A stretch of 64,000 nucleotides of DNA from Mycolicibacterium flavescens (GCA_900637135.1 LR134353.1:1922001-1986000), one strand, 5' to 3'. Numbered from the stretch's first letter, positions 42,468 to 52,490 are shown. Numbers and translations are program-made. Notes: generated by a model not told the origin, from the letters alone.

Positions 42468-43556
42468 TCAGGGGTTCCTCGGCTTCTTGGTCAATACCAG
42501 GTGTGCCATCGGGATCTGACTCTTCTCGGGGGCCGCGGCGAGCCGGGCGGCCAGGCCTGCCTCCAGGCGATCGAAGAACTGGGCCGTCCGCGGATCGGCG
42601 GCGCCGCCCTCGAGTGCGGTCGCCAGCATCGGGAACACCGCCGCCCTGGCGAACGACGCCCATTGCGCCCCGAAAGTCGTTGCGTTGCCGTCGACTTGGT
42701 ACTGCTGCCAGAAGCGGTCCCCGGCGTCGAAGATCTCGAGATGTTCGATCTCGAGTTGTTCGAAGCGGCCCTTCGGGGCGAACGGCGCCAGGAAATCCTG
42801 TTCCCGTCGGCCGACGATCGGGATACCCATCCGGTGCACCTCGTCGGCCGTCAGCAAGCCGTCGGCGGCCAACTCGTCGATCGCATCGACCAGCGCGCCG
42901 AGCACCTTGCGGTACCCCACCTCACCGTTGTCGTCGACCGCCGTCGTCATCACGACGAGACGACCACCGCGGCGCAGCTCCCGACCGCGGAACGCGATGA
43001 ACTCGTGCCAGTCGGTGGCGGCCTGCCTGGCGTACGCCGCGCGCACGGTCTCGTCGCGACTGTAGGCCGCATGGACATGGTCGGGAATCGGCGCGGGGAC
43101 GCGGCTGAGCCAATGGATGGCCCACGAACTCCAGCCGAGGATCACGCTGCTCGACGGCATGATCTGCGAGTAGAACGACCGCCCGATCGCGGAGGCGAAG
43201 GCCGCCGAGTCCTTGCTCAGATATGTGTCCGGATCCTCGGCCAGGGTGCGGAACAGCGCGGTGAAGTCGTTATCCGGTACGTCGGTGTGCACGACCAAGG
43301 TGGGGTGATCAGTGCGGGTCCGCTTGCGCACCACCGCGATTGCCGCACAGATGGGCAGAAGCGAGTTGTGGCCGGTCGACGCGCCGTAGTCGGCGATGAC
43401 GAACGGCTGCGGAGGCCTCGGGATCGGAACGGCCGCGGCCGCTTCCTCGAAGAGCTTGATGGCTCCCTGCAGGCCCGCGGCCTGCAGACGCGAACCGGCG
43501 GTGTACGACCCGCTCTCCATCGGCTCGGGCCGCACGACGATGCTGGACTCGGGCAT
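42468..43556 (-). CDS. SABATH-type SAM-dependent carboxyl methyltransferase
   Basis: 362 residues from ATG 43556, with GGAGG 6 bases upstream; the longer open frame is a shadow. Fold features of the plant salicylate/jasmonate methyltransferase family: SGSYTAGSRLQAAGLQ at the N-terminus, SAM motif IADYGASTGHNSLL (about 52-66), and the hallmark SSSVILGWSSWAIHWLSRVP (about 135-155). It should methylate a carboxyl group of a small acid using S-adenosylmethionine. Convergent with the GlxA-type gene (4-base gap). Substrate unknown. Confidence 0.88.
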   Translation of the reverse strand: MPESSIVVRPEPMESGSYTAGSRLQAAGLQGAIKLFEEAAAAVPIPRPPQPFVIADYGASTGHNSLLPICAAIAVVRKRTRTDHPTLVVHTDVPDNDFTALFRTLAEDPDTYLSKDSAAFASAIGRSFYSQIMPSSSVILGWSSWAIHWLSRVPAPIPDHVHAAYSRDETVRAAYARQAATDWHEFIAFRGRELRRGGRLVVMTTAVDDNGEVGYRKVLGALVDAIDELAADGLLTADEVHRMGIPIVGRREQDFLAPFAPKGRFEQLEIEHLEIFDAGDRFWQQYQVDGNATTFGAQWASFARAAVFPMLATALEGGAADPRTAQFFDRLEAGLAARLAAAPEKSQIPMAHLVLTKKPRNP

Positions 43557-43692
43557 CGCGACCTCCGTGACGTGCGGACAACAGGTTCGGTCCCATCCGA
43601 CCGTAGTCCCCGTGGGCCGTCGCCGCCGACGGAGGTCGACGTATCCAGTGCAACACCGCGCCGCGCGCAGCCTGCCGTGCCAAACTCTGCCC

Positions 43693-44436
43693 ATGAGCGG
43701 AAGGGTCGGGCCGCGCGTCGCCGTCGTCGTGTCCGTGTTGACCCTCGTGACCGCCGTCGTCGGTTTCATCGTCACCTTGGTGCTCAACACGTTCGTCCTC
43801 GACGATTTCGACGCATACGGCGAGGTGCCGATTCCGGGATCCGGAAACATCGAGTTGCCCGCGGGCGAGGTAACCGTCAGCTTCCACACCGTGACCACCG
43901 GACAACCCGCCAGTGGCTTCCCGATCCCCGCGCTCAGCATCAACATCGATGCGCCCGAGGGTGCGGCGGATCCCGAGGTGACCGAAAGTATCGGCGGGAC
44001 AACCACCGTGAACAGCGACACCCACGTGCGGATCTGGGTGGTCCAGGTCGCCGAGCCCGGCACCTATCGAGTCTCGAACGACGGCAGCGTGAACGGATAC
44101 ATCAACCCCCGCCTGTCCTTCGGCCACGGCAGTTCGTACGGCTGGCTGGCGTGGCTGTGCGGTGGGTTGGCCGCACTGGGGGTAATCGCGCTCATCGGCG
44201 CCCTGATCTGGTCGGGCCGCGCGGCCAAGGCGGCGCGCCCGCTGGCGCCGCACGAGATCATCAACGCCGAAGCACCGCCGACGCTTCGGGCGGTCTCGAC
44301 GCCCGCGTCGGCGTATCAACCCGACGACCGGGGCGCACGCCTCGAACAGCTCAAGCAGTTGGCCGCTCTTCGGGATTCGGGTGCGCTGACCGAGGCCGAG
44401 TTCGAGGCGGAGAAACGACGCATCCTGGGGGACTAG
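43693..44436 (+). CDS. Two-helix membrane protein with C-terminal SHOCT domain
   Basis: 247 residues from ATG 43693. Transmembrane helix 1 (about 9-31), an extracellular beta-rich domain (about 35-150), helix 2 (about 155-177), then a cytoplasmic tail ending in a SHOCT motif (LEQLKQLAALRDSGALTEAEFEAEKRRIL). SHOCT is a short oligomerisation helix pair. Divergent from the methyltransferase. Function unknown. Confidence 0.85.
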   Translation: MSGRVGPRVAVVVSVLTLVTAVVGFIVTLVLNTFVLDDFDAYGEVPIPGSGNIELPAGEVTVSFHTVTTGQPASGFPIPALSINIDAPEGAADPEVTESIGGTTTVNSDTHVRIWVVQVAEPGTYRVSNDGSVNGYINPRLSFGHGSSYGWLAWLCGGLAALGVIALIGALIWSGRAAKAARPLAPHEIINAEAPPTLRAVSTPASAYQPDDRGARLEQLKQLAALRDSGALTEAEFEAEKRRILGD

Positions 44437-44446
44437 CCGCAGCCAA

Positions 44447-44561
44447 CAGCTCAGCTGCTCGAACCGACTGGCAGCTCAACTGCTCGAGCCTGATTGGCAG
44501 CTCAGCTGCTCGAGCCTGATTGGCAGTTCAACTGCTCGAGTCTGATTGGCAGCTCAGCTGC
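44447..44561 (+). repeat. 26-bp tandem repeat (about 4.4 copies) between convergent genes
   Basis: Copies at 44447 (25 bp, variant), 44472, 44498 and 44524, plus a partial copy at 44550. The unit is CAGCTCARCTGCTCGAGCCT followed by GATTGG. The last partial copy includes the final codons and stop (44554) of the MBL gene. The unit contains the palindrome CAGCTGAGCTG on the other strand. It is a minisatellite likely to vary in copy number. Confidence 0.85.
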
Positions 44562-45183
44562 CGCGGGCCACCCACTCGTCGTAGTTGACGAGTTCGTCGC
44601 CGATGGTCGTGGAGTCGCCGTGCCCGGTGTAGACGACCGTGTGGTCGGGCAGCTTCCCCAGCCGGCCGGAGATCGACTCGAGGATGGTGGGAAAGTCAGA
44701 GAACGACCGCCCTGTCGCCCCAGGCCCGCCCTGGAAGAGGGTGTCGCCGGAGAACACCGCGTTCAACTCGGGCGCGTGCCAGCACACCGAACCCGGCGAG
44801 TGGCCGGGCGTGTGCAAGGCGCGAAGCTCGGTCCCGGCGACCCGCAGGGTGTCGCCGTCGGCGACGGTGCGGAAGTCGCTGTCCGGGTGCGTCATTCGCC
44901 ACAGCATGTCGTCGGCCGGGTGCATCAGCACCGGAGCGTCGAGCGCCTGACCCAGTTCGGGCGCCACCGTCACATGGTCGTTGTGCCCGTGAGTGCACAC
45001 GACTGCGACCACATGCCGACCGCCGACCGCGTTGACGATCGGTCCCGCGTCATGGGCCGCGTCGAACACCACCACCTCGGAGTCGTCGCCGACGATCCAG
45101 ATGTTGTTGTCGACTTCCCAACTGCCGCCGTCGAGTTCGAAGGTGCCGTGGGTGACCACCCGGCCGATCGGTCCGCCGTTCAT
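44554..45183 (-). CDS. Metallo-beta-lactamase-fold hydrolase, paired with mscR
   Basis: 209 residues with the MBL zinc motif THGHNDH (about 64-70), further ligands in LHTPGHSPGS and FSGDTLF, and TGHGD near the end. Matches the glyoxalase-II-like protein encoded after mscR (Rv2260 position in M. tuberculosis). Plausible role: hydrolysing a mycothiol thioester made by MscR; inferred from context. It lies 28 bases after mscR on the same strand. Confidence 0.9.
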   Translation of the reverse strand: MNGGPIGRVVTHGTFELDGGSWEVDNNIWIVGDDSEVVVFDAAHDAGPIVNAVGGRHVVAVVCTHGHNDHVTVAPELGQALDAPVLMHPADDMLWRMTHPDSDFRTVADGDTLRVAGTELRALHTPGHSPGSVCWHAPELNAVFSGDTLFQGGPGATGRSFSDFPTILESISGRLGKLPDHTVVYTGHGDSTTIGDELVNYDEWVARGS

Positions 45184-45211
45184 GATTCTCCGTTCTTCGC
45201 GCGAGCATTCC

Positions 45212-46300
45212 TCACAAGATCACCACCGAGCGCAGCACCTCGGAGCCGCCGTGCATCTTGTGGAAGGCCTCTTCGACGTCGTCGATGCCGATGCGTTCGG
45301 TGACGAACTTGTCCAGCGGTAGCCGCCCCTGCAGGTACAGGCTGATCAGGGTGGGGAAGTCGCGTTCGGGCAGGCAGTCGCCGTACCACGAGGACTTCAG
45401 TGCGCCCCCGCGCGAGAAGAAGTCGATCAGCGGCATCTCCAGCGTCATGTCCGGGGTCGGAACCCCGACCAGGACAACGGTTCCCGCCAGGTCGCGCGCG
45501 TAGAACGCCTGCTTCCAGGTCTCCGGTCGCCCGACCGCGTCGATCACCACGTCGGCGCCAAAGCCGTCGGTGAGGTCGGCGATGGTCTCCACGGGGTCCA
45601 GTTCGCGGGCGTTGATGGTGTGGGTGGCGCCGAAGTCGCGTGCCCACTCGAGCTTCTTGTTGTCGGTGTCGACGGCGATGATGCGCTTGGCGCCGACCAG
45701 GGCGGCCCCGGCGATGGCGGCGTCGCCGACCCCGCCGCAGCCGATCACCGCCACGGTGTCGTCGCGGCTGACCGCGCCGGTGTTGACCGCGGCGCCCAGG
45801 CCGGCCATCACGCCGCAGCCGAGCAGGCCGGCCGCGGCGGGGTCGGCGGCCGGATCGACCTTGGTGCACTGCCCCTCGTGCACGAGGGTCTTGTCCGCGA
45901 ATGCGCCGATGCCCAGCGCCGGGGTCAACTCGGTGCCGTCGGTCAGCGTCATCTTCTGCGCGGCGTTGTGGGTGTCGAAGCACAGGTGCGGGCGGCCGCG
46001 CTTGCAGGCCCGGCACTGGCCGCACACCGCGCGCCAGTTCAGGATCACGAAGTCACCGGGTTCGACGTTGGTGACGCCTTCGCCGACGGATTCGACGGTG
46101 CCGGCGGCCTCGTGGCCCAGCAGGAACGGGAATTCGTCGTTGATGCCGCCCTCCCGATACGTCAGGTCGGTGTGGCAGACCCCGCACGCGGTGACGTCGA
46201 CCACCACCTCACCCGGACCCGGGTCGGGAATCACGATGTCCACGACCTCGACTGGTTCGTCCTTCTTTCGTGAGATCACTCCGCGCACCGTTTGACTCAT
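45212..46300 (-). CDS. mscR: S-(hydroxymethyl)mycothiol dehydrogenase / S-nitrosomycothiol reductase
   Basis: 362-residue class III zinc alcohol dehydrogenase. Catalytic zinc site ACGVCHTDL and GHEAAGTV; structural zinc cysteines [18 protein letters not shown] motif [11 protein letters not shown] (about 190-200). The family oxidises the formaldehyde adduct of mycothiol and reduces S-nitrosomycothiol. Followed by the MBL hydrolase in the order known from mycobacteria. ATG start at 46300. Confidence 0.94.
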   Translation of the reverse strand: MSQTVRGVISRKKDEPVEVVDIVIPDPGPGEVVVDVTACGVCHTDLTYREGGINDEFPFLLGHEAAGTVESVGEGVTNVEPGDFVILNWRAVCGQCRACKRGRPHLCFDTHNAAQKMTLTDGTELTPALGIGAFADKTLVHEGQCTKVDPAADPAAAGLLGCGVMAGLGAAVNTGAVSRDDTVAVIGCGGVGDAAIAGAALVGAKRIIAVDTDNKKLEWARDFGATHTINARELDPVETIADLTDGFGADVVIDAVGRPETWKQAFYARDLAGTVVLVGVPTPDMTLEMPLIDFFSRGGALKSSWYGDCLPERDFPTLISLYLQGRLPLDKFVTERIGIDDVEEAFHKMHGGSEVLRSVVIL

Positions 46301-46336
46301 GAGTACAACCTATCGGCTGCGGGCAACACTGGGCAT

Positions 46337-47116
46337 ATGGCTGATTCGCTTCCCGCGCTGTTCCTCTCCCACGGTGCGCCCCCGCTCGTCGATGACGAGC
46401 TGTGGGTGCGTCAGCTGGCGGCGTGGGCGGGTGAATTGCCGCGTCCGGCGGCCATCCTCGTCGTGTCGGCGCACTGGGAATCCGCACCCTTGACGATCGG
46501 CTCCACGTCGACCGAGACGCCACTGACCTACGATTTCTGGGGCTTTCCACAGCGCTACTACCGGACGACCTACGACGCCCCCGGCGCCGTCGACCTCGCC
46601 GCGCGGGTCGAGTCTCTGCTAACAGGCGACGGCCCGGTGCGCCATCACCCCGACCGCCGGCTCGACCACGGCGCCTACGTCCCGCTGACGGTGATGTACC
46701 CCGACGCCGACATCCCGGTGCTGCAGATCTCGATGCCGACCCTGGACCCCCGCGCGCTGCTGCGTCTCGGCGAGCGGTTGCGCCCGCTGCGCGACGAGGG
46801 TGTGCTGATTATCGGTTCCGGGTTCACCACCCACGGGCTGCCATTCCTCGACGATTGGACGCCGAACGCGACGCCGCCGGACTGGTCGGTGGAGTTCGAC
46901 ATGTGGGCGGTCGAGAGGTTCGCCGCAGGCGACGTCGACGCCTTGATCGACTTCCGGCACCGGGCGCCGGGCATGCCGTACGCGCATCCCACCATCGAGC
47001 ACTGGGCGCCGCTGTTCGTCGCGCTCGGCGCCGCCGGCGATCCCTCGCAGCCGGCACGGCAGGTGATCGACGGCTACTGGATGGGGTTGGCCAAGAGATC
47101 GATCGAATTGATTTAG
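46337..47116 (+). CDS. DODA/LigB-type extradiol dioxygenase family protein
   Basis: 259 residues from ATG 46337. Family features: [12 protein letters not shown] with the metal-binding His near residue 12, [30 protein letters not shown] and [11 protein letters not shown]. Such enzymes are 4,5-DOPA-type ring-cleaving dioxygenases, often of unknown substrate in bacteria. Divergent from mscR, 36 bases apart. Confidence 0.92.
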   Translation: MADSLPALFLSHGAPPLVDDELWVRQLAAWAGELPRPAAILVVSAHWESAPLTIGSTSTETPLTYDFWGFPQRYYRTTYDAPGAVDLAARVESLLTGDGPVRHHPDRRLDHGAYVPLTVMYPDADIPVLQISMPTLDPRALLRLGERLRPLRDEGVLIIGSGFTTHGLPFLDDWTPNATPPDWSVEFDMWAVERFAAGDVDALIDFRHRAPGMPYAHPTIEHWAPLFVALGAAGDPSQPARQVIDGYWMGLAKRSIELI

Positions 47117-47187
47117 CCGTTGAACCGCCCGGCGCGGGACTCCGTTGTGCAATGGACATCAGTTCAACACGCCGGAGGGAAACCGCT

Positions 47188-48264
47188 ATGACCGATATCG
47201 ACCACAGCCCAGCCGCGGACACGACCGAGGATTTCGCCGCGCGGATGGTGTCCGCGATCGACAACGCCAGCCTCGTCCTGCTGTTGTCGATCGGCCACCA
47301 GACCGGGTTGTGGGACACCATGGCCGGTTCGGCCCCGGCCACCAGCGCTCAGCTGGCCGCGGCCGCGGGACTCAACGAACGCTATGTGCGGGAGTGGCTG
47401 GGCGGTGTGGTCACGGCGGGGGTGGTCGACTATGACCCCGCGACGGGCGCCTACTGGCTGCCGCAGCACCGGGGCGCAGTGCTCACCCGGGCCGCCGGCC
47501 CGGACAACGTCGCGCGGTTGGCGCAGTTCATCTCGCTGCTCGGCGAGGTCGAGCAGAAGATCATCGGCTGCTTCCGCTCCGGCGGAGGGTTGTCCTACAG
47601 CGAGTACCCGCGGTTCCACACGGTGATGGCCGAGCAGAGCGGAGAGGTGTTCGACGCCGCGCTCGTCGACGTCATCCTGCCGTTGGCAGAGGGATTGCCG
47701 CAGCTGTTGCGCGACGGGGCCGATGTCGCCGACATCGGTTGCGGCAGCGGGCACGCGATCAACGTGATGGCCCAGGCGTTCCCGGCCAGCCGGTTCACCG
47801 GAATCGACTTCAGCGACGAGGGTCTCGGCGTGGGGCGCGCCGAGGCCGCCCGGCTGGGCCTGGCCAACGCCAACTTCGTCGCAGCAGACGTCGCGGCGCT
47901 CGATATGTCCGAAAGTTACGATGTGATAACGGTTTTCGATGCCATTCATGACCAAGCCGCACCGGCGGCCGTGCTGGCGAACATCTATCGTGCACTGCGC
48001 CCGGGCGGCTGCCTGCTCATGGTCGACGTCAAGGCCTCGAGCCGGCTGGAGGACAACGTCGGCGTTCCGCTGTCCACGTATCTCTACACGGTCTCAACGA
48101 TGCACTGCATGACGGTGTCGCTCGGCCTCGACGGCGCGGGGTTGGGTACCTGCTGGGGCCATCAACTCGCCGCGTCGATGCTCGCCGACGCGGGCTTCAG
48201 CGATGTCCAGGTGCGCGAGATCGAGACCGATCCGATCAACAACTACTACGTCGCGCGCAAGTAG
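47188..48264 (+). CDS. SAM-dependent methyltransferase with N-terminal winged helix (Rv2258c-like)
   Basis: 358 residues from ATG 47188, preceded by GGAGGGA; ATG 47152 is 12 codons further up and less well placed. A winged-helix-like N-terminus (about 25-95, [21 protein letters not shown]) precedes the methyltransferase domain with motif [14 protein letters not shown] (about 178-190) and [11 protein letters not shown]. Corresponds in order to Rv2258c. Substrate unknown. Confidence 0.92.
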   Translation: MTDIDHSPAADTTEDFAARMVSAIDNASLVLLLSIGHQTGLWDTMAGSAPATSAQLAAAAGLNERYVREWLGGVVTAGVVDYDPATGAYWLPQHRGAVLTRAAGPDNVARLAQFISLLGEVEQKIIGCFRSGGGLSYSEYPRFHTVMAEQSGEVFDAALVDVILPLAEGLPQLLRDGADVADIGCGSGHAINVMAQAFPASRFTGIDFSDEGLGVGRAEAARLGLANANFVAADVAALDMSESYDVITVFDAIHDQAAPAAVLANIYRALRPGGCLLMVDVKASSRLEDNVGVPLSTYLYTVSTMHCMTVSLGLDGAGLGTCWGHQLAASMLADAGFSDVQVREIETDPINNYYVARK

Positions 48265-48274
48265 GCTCGGCGCG

Positions 48275-49099
48275 ATGAGCGCGCTGGATCTTATGGACGA
48301 CTGGCCGGTGCCCAACGCCGCGGCCGCCGTGGTCGGACCTTCCGGGGTGGTGGCCGAGCACGGCGAGCAGCGGCAGCGATTCGAGTTGGCGTCGGTGACC
48401 AAGTCGCTGGCCGCACGAGCGGTGCAGGTCGGTGTCGAGGAGGGCGCCGTCGAACTCGACACCGAGGCGGGCCCGCCTGGGGCGACCGTGCGTCACCTGT
48501 TGGCGCACGCGTCGGGTCACTCGATGCGCTCGTCGGAGACGATGGCCGAGCCGGGGACGCGGCGCGTCTACTCGAACTACGGGTTCGGGGTGCTCGCCGA
48601 GACGCTCGAGAAGGCGACGGGCATCGCGTTCGACCGGTATCTGACCGAGGCGGTGTTCGAACCGCTGGGCATGACCGACAGCGTGCTCGACGGCGGTGCG
48701 GCAGCCGCGGGGTACGGCGCGACGTCGACGGTCGCCGATCTGGCGGCCTTCGCCGCGGACTTGCTGCGGCCGGCGACGGTCTCCGCGCCACTGCATGGCG
48801 AGGCGATCTCGGTGCAGTTTCCTGGCCTGGATGGGGTGCTGCCGGGGTTCGGTGTGCAGCGGCCCAACGACTGGGGGCTGGGCTTCGAGATCCGCGGCGG
48901 CAAGTCGCCGCATTGGACGGGCGAGGCGAACTCCGAGCGCACGTTCGGGCATTTTGGCCAGTCAGGGACGTTTTTGTGGGTCGATCCGGACGCCGATCTG
49001 GCGCTCGTCGTGCTCACCGACCGCAATTTCGGCGAGTGGGCGTACAAGCTGTGGCGGGCCTTGTCTGACGAAGTCCTGAGAGAATTTGCCGCAGACTAG
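48275..49099 (+). CDS. Serine hydrolase, class C beta-lactamase fold
   Basis: 274 residues from ATG 48275. Active-site SxxK is SVTK (about residue 35), followed by YSN (YSNYG, second motif) and HFGQSG as the third motif. No signal peptide, so it is probably an intracellular esterase or peptidase rather than an antibiotic-hydrolysing enzyme. Ten bases after the methyltransferase gene, in the Rv2257c position. Confidence 0.92.
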   Translation: MSALDLMDDWPVPNAAAAVVGPSGVVAEHGEQRQRFELASVTKSLAARAVQVGVEEGAVELDTEAGPPGATVRHLLAHASGHSMRSSETMAEPGTRRVYSNYGFGVLAETLEKATGIAFDRYLTEAVFEPLGMTDSVLDGGAAAAGYGATSTVADLAAFAADLLRPATVSAPLHGEAISVQFPGLDGVLPGFGVQRPNDWGLGFEIRGGKSPHWTGEANSERTFGHFGQSGTFLWVDPDADLALVVLTDRNFGEWAYKLWRALSDEVLREFAAD

Positions 49100-49209
49100 C
49101 GCAACAGGCGCCTCACAAGGCACAATAGACACGCACGACACAGCTGTAATTTTTCGGTTTCAGAGGCCGCTTGGGGAAGACGTCCCTCGTGGAGCCGAAG
49201 GAGTGGCAA

Positions 49210-49722
49210 ATGCGTGCGTCGAACCAGTTCGCCGAAGCGACGACGGGCGTGGTCTACATCCACGCGTCACCCGCTGCGGTGTGCCCGCATGTCGAGTGGG
49301 CGTTGTCGTCGACCCTTCAGTCGAGGGCGAACCTCAAGTGGACCCCGCAACCGGCTATGCCGGGACAGTTGCGTGCCGTCACCAACTGGGTCGGCCCGGT
49401 CGGGACGGGTGGCGCGTTGGCCAGTGCGCTGCGCTCGTGGTCGGTGCTGCGCTTCGAGGTGACCGAGGACCCCAGCCCCGGGGTCGACGGCCATCGCTGG
49501 TGCCACACGCCGCAGCTCGGACTGTGGAGCGGGTCGATGAGCGCCAACGGCGATGTGATCGTCGGCGAGATGCGGCTGCGGGCGATGATGGCCGCCGGCG
49601 CCGACACGCTGGCCGCCGAACTGGACTCCGTGCTGGGCACGGCATGGGACGAGGCCCTGGAGCCGTACCGCGACGGTGGTGCGGGCGCGGAGGTCAGTTG
49701 GCTCAGCCGCGGAGTCGGGTAG
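49210..49722 (+). CDS. DUF3145 protein
   Basis: 170 residues from ATG 49210 (AAGGAG 7 bases upstream). Matches the actinobacterial DUF3145 family: VYIHASPAAVCPHVEWAL at the start, RFEVTEDPSPGVDGHRWCHTP in the middle and GEMRLRAMM near the end. Function unknown, conserved in mycobacteria and corynebacteria. The stop codon lies within the first unit of the 29-bp repeat array that follows. Confidence 0.92.
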   Translation: MRASNQFAEATTGVVYIHASPAAVCPHVEWALSSTLQSRANLKWTPQPAMPGQLRAVTNWVGPVGTGGALASALRSWSVLRFEVTEDPSPGVDGHRWCHTPQLGLWSGSMSANGDVIVGEMRLRAMMAAGADTLAAELDSVLGTAWDEALEPYRDGGAGAEVSWLSRGVG

Positions 49723-49904
49723 CCGACGACATCAGGCAGGGAGTCGGGTAGCCGACGACATCAGGCAGGGAGTCGGGTAGCCGACGACATCAGGCAGGGA
49801 GTCGGGTAGCCGACGACATCAGGCAGGGAGTCGGGTAGCCGACGACATCAGGCAGGGAGTCGGGTAGCCGACGACATCAGGCAGGGAGTCGGGTAGCCGA
49901 CGAC
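49712..49904 (+). repeat. 29-bp perfect tandem repeat, 6.7 copies (VNTR)
   Basis: Six identical units at 49712, 49741, 49770, 49799, 49828 and 49857, and a 19-base partial at 49886. The unit begins GAGTCGGGTAGCCGACGAC. The first unit contains the last codons and TAG of the DUF3145 gene, so the array arose by repeating the gene end. Perfect identity means recent expansion. There are no spacers, so it is not a CRISPR. Confidence 0.95.
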
Positions 49905-49953
49905 GCCGATTGTGCATCCGGCGACGCTTTTCGCCGGTTTTCCGTCGTAGTTT

Positions 49954-50871
49954 TCACTTTCGGCGCGGCGTCAGGATCTTGAGCGCGCTGGGCACCGCCG
50001 ACACCTCGACCGGTAACGGGCACATGTACTCGCCGTCGGCGTAGGCGTTGATGCCGGGGGAGTCCACAGTGATCGTCTTGGCCCGTGCGGTGCTGACCTC
50101 GTCGAGGTCGACGTGGGTGCCCTTGAACACGGTGGGGAACAACCGGATCAGCCGGCTGCGCGACGCCGAGGCCACCATCGTGACGTCGAGCAGGCCGTCG
50201 GTCGGGTCGGCGCCGGGGCAGATCCGCATGCCGCCGCCGTAACTGCGGGTGTTACCGAATGCGGCGAGCGTCAACTCCGTTGTCACCTCCTCGCCGTCGA
50301 ACGACATCCGAAACGGCAGCAGTCGCAGCTTCGACAGTTCGGCGATCATCGCGAGGTTGTATCGCATACGGCCGTGGGGCCAGCGCATCCGGTTGGTCCG
50401 GTCGGTCACCAGCGAGTCGAAACCCGCGGCCATCACGGTGCCGAACCACTTGTCGGTGCCGTCGGCCCCGCGGATCCGTCCGAGGTCGATGGACCTGGCG
50501 ACCCCGCCGGTCAGGCCGTCGACAACGACGTCGGCGGCGGCTTCGGGATCGCGGGTGGGAATGTCGAATTCGCGTGCGTGGTCGTTGCCGGTGCCCGCCG
50601 GGATGATGCCCAACGGGATGTCGGTCTGCGCAAGAACTTGCAGCGCAAGGGAAATGATGCCGTCGCCACCGACGACGACGAGCGCGTCCATCCCGCGTTC
50701 AAGCGCGCCCTCGACGAGTTTGCGTGCATGCTCGGCGCTGGTGCCCGCGATCGCGACGACGTCCATGCCGCGCCGATGGAATTGCGCGACAGCGCGTTCG
50801 GCCGCGTGTGGTGCGCTGCCGTGCCCCGACGCGGGGTTCGTCAGCATCGTGACGCGACCGTCGATCGTCAT
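49954..50871 (-). CDS. Diacylglycerol/lipid kinase (Rv2252-like)
   Basis: 305 residues from ATG 50871. Lipid-kinase features: VVVGGDGIIS (about 64-73), IPAGTGNDHAREF, and the C-terminal beta domain with YGGGMRICPGADPTDGLLDV. It phosphorylates diacylglycerol-type lipids; the M. tuberculosis homologue is linked to phosphatidylinositol-mannoside synthesis by general knowledge. The start overlaps the oxidase stop (ATGA). Confidence 0.93.
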   Translation of the reverse strand: MTIDGRVTMLTNPASGHGSAPHAAERAVAQFHRRGMDVVAIAGTSAEHARKLVEGALERGMDALVVVGGDGIISLALQVLAQTDIPLGIIPAGTGNDHAREFDIPTRDPEAAADVVVDGLTGGVARSIDLGRIRGADGTDKWFGTVMAAGFDSLVTDRTNRMRWPHGRMRYNLAMIAELSKLRLLPFRMSFDGEEVTTELTLAAFGNTRSYGGGMRICPGADPTDGLLDVTMVASASRSRLIRLFPTVFKGTHVDLDEVSTARAKTITVDSPGINAYADGEYMCPLPVEVSAVPSALKILTPRRK

Positions 50872-52490
50872 GGGATCAACTTGCCCGGGTTGAGGATTCC
50901 TACCGGGTCGAGCGTGTCCTTGACCGCGCGCAGGATCGCGACGCCGAGATCGCCGACCTCGTCCCGCATCCACGGCCGGTGGTCGGCGCCGACGGCGTGG
51001 TGGTGGGTGATGGTGGCCCCGGTGCGCATCATTGCCTCCGACGCCGCGGCTTTCGCCTTGCGCCACTGCTCGATCGGGTTGCCGCGTTGGCCGGCGACGA
51101 CCGTGAAGTACAGCGACGCGCCGGTGGGATACACATGCGAAATGTGGCACAGCACCAGCGATGGCGTGCCGGTTTCGGTCAGCGCGTTCGTCAGCGCCTC
51201 GGTGACGGCGGCCTTGAGCGCAGGCACGTTCGACCAGTTCGTCGCCGTTTCGAGCGTCTCGCACAGCGCGCCTGCTGAGAGCAGCGAGTCACGCAGATAC
51301 GGCGCGTTGAACCGGCCGTGCTCCCATGCGCGTGCGGGTTCTTCACCCAGCGAGGTGCCGCCCGCGGCCTCGAGCACCGCGCGCGTCTCAGAATGTCTGC
51401 TGGCGACATGGGCTTCGGTGCCCTCGAACATCGTGATCGCCAGGCAGCCTCCGGTGATCTGCTTTTCGCCGATGCTGTCGGTGGTCGCCAGGTTCACTCC
51501 GGTCTCGGCCTCGTCGGACAGCCGGATCACCGTCGGTCCTGTCCCGGTCTGCACGACGGTGCGCAGCGCGTCGGCACCCGTGGCGAAGTCGGGGAACGAC
51601 CACGCCTCGTAGCGGGTGGCTGTCGGGACCGGATGCACCCGTACCCGCACGCGGGTGATGACCCCGAGCACGCCCTCCGATCCGATCAGCAGTTGTCGCA
51701 GGTCAGGTCCGGCCGCCGACTCCGGTGCGCGGCCGAGGTCCAACACGCCGACCGGTGTAACCGCGCGCAGACCGCGCACCATGTCGTTGAACCGGCCGTA
51801 GCCCGCCGAGTCCTGGCCCGACGACCGCGTCGCGGCGAACCCGCCGATGGTCGCGAACTGGAAACTCTGCGGGAAGTGACCGAGCGAGAAGCCGCGCGCG
51901 CCCAGCAGGCGTTCGGCGTCCGGTCCGGTCACTCCTGCGCCGAGTTCGGCTTCTCCGGACACCTCGTCGAGGAAGTGCAGTTCGTCGAATCGGCGCAGGT
52001 CCAGGGAGATCGCCGCGCGGAAGTCGCCGCGGATCGGATCCAGGCCGCCGACGACGCTGGTGCCGCCGCCGAATGGGACGACGGCGATGCGACGCTCTCC
52101 GCACAGGTGCAGGATCGCGGCAATCTCCTCTTCGGTGCCCGGCAGCACCACCGAGTCCGGCGCGTCCTGCTCACCGGGATCGCGGCGACGCAGCAGGTCC
52201 AGCGTCGACTTGCCGCCGGCACGGAGCAGACGGCCCTGATCGTCGACGCGGCAGTAGTCCCGTCCGACGATGCCGGTGAGTGCGTCGCGGTCCTCGTCGG
52301 TCAGCGCCGACGGGCGCAGTCGCACCTGTTCGGGTTCGAGTTCTTGGGTGGTCGACGTCTCTACGCCGAGCGCCTGTTCGAGCAGCGTCCGGATGCCGTC
52401 TGACAACGGTTTCGCCTCGGCGGGGTCACCCCAGGCGTTCCACTTCATCGGGGGCAGGAGAGCGGTCGAGTGAGCATCCGGACGCGTCAT
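50868..52490 (-). CDS. FAD-linked oxidase, alkyl-DHAP synthase-like (Rv2251-like)
   Basis: 540 residues. The FAD-binding PCMH domain (about 110-290) includes VVPFGGGTSVVGG and ATIGGFAATRSSGQDSAGYG; the C-terminal domain includes the TITHHHAVGADHRPWM segment typical of AGPS. AGPS makes ether lipids in other organisms; whether this one does is unknown. Coupled to the lipid kinase, which supports a lipid role. Confidence 0.9.
   Translation of the reverse strand: MTRPDAHSTALLPPMKWNAWGDPAEAKPLSDGIRTLLEQALGVETSTTQELEPEQVRLRPSALTDEDRDALTGIVGRDYCRVDDQGRLLRAGGKSTLDLLRRRDPGEQDAPDSVVLPGTEEEIAAILHLCGERRIAVVPFGGGTSVVGGLDPIRGDFRAAISLDLRRFDELHFLDEVSGEAELGAGVTGPDAERLLGARGFSLGHFPQSFQFATIGGFAATRSSGQDSAGYGRFNDMVRGLRAVTPVGVLDLGRAPESAAGPDLRQLLIGSEGVLGVITRVRVRVHPVPTATRYEAWSFPDFATGADALRTVVQTGTGPTVIRLSDEAETGVNLATTDSIGEKQITGGCLAITMFEGTEAHVASRHSETRAVLEAAGGTSLGEEPARAWEHGRFNAPYLRDSLLSAGALCETLETATNWSNVPALKAAVTEALTNALTETGTPSLVLCHISHVYPTGASLYFTVVAGQRGNPIEQWRKAKAAASEAMMRTGATITHHHAVGADHRPWMRDEVGDLGVAILRAVKDTLDPVGILNPGKLIP

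Noticed and set aside
49712..49904. CRISPR array
   Set aside because: Repeats are head to tail with no spacers and there are no cas genes.
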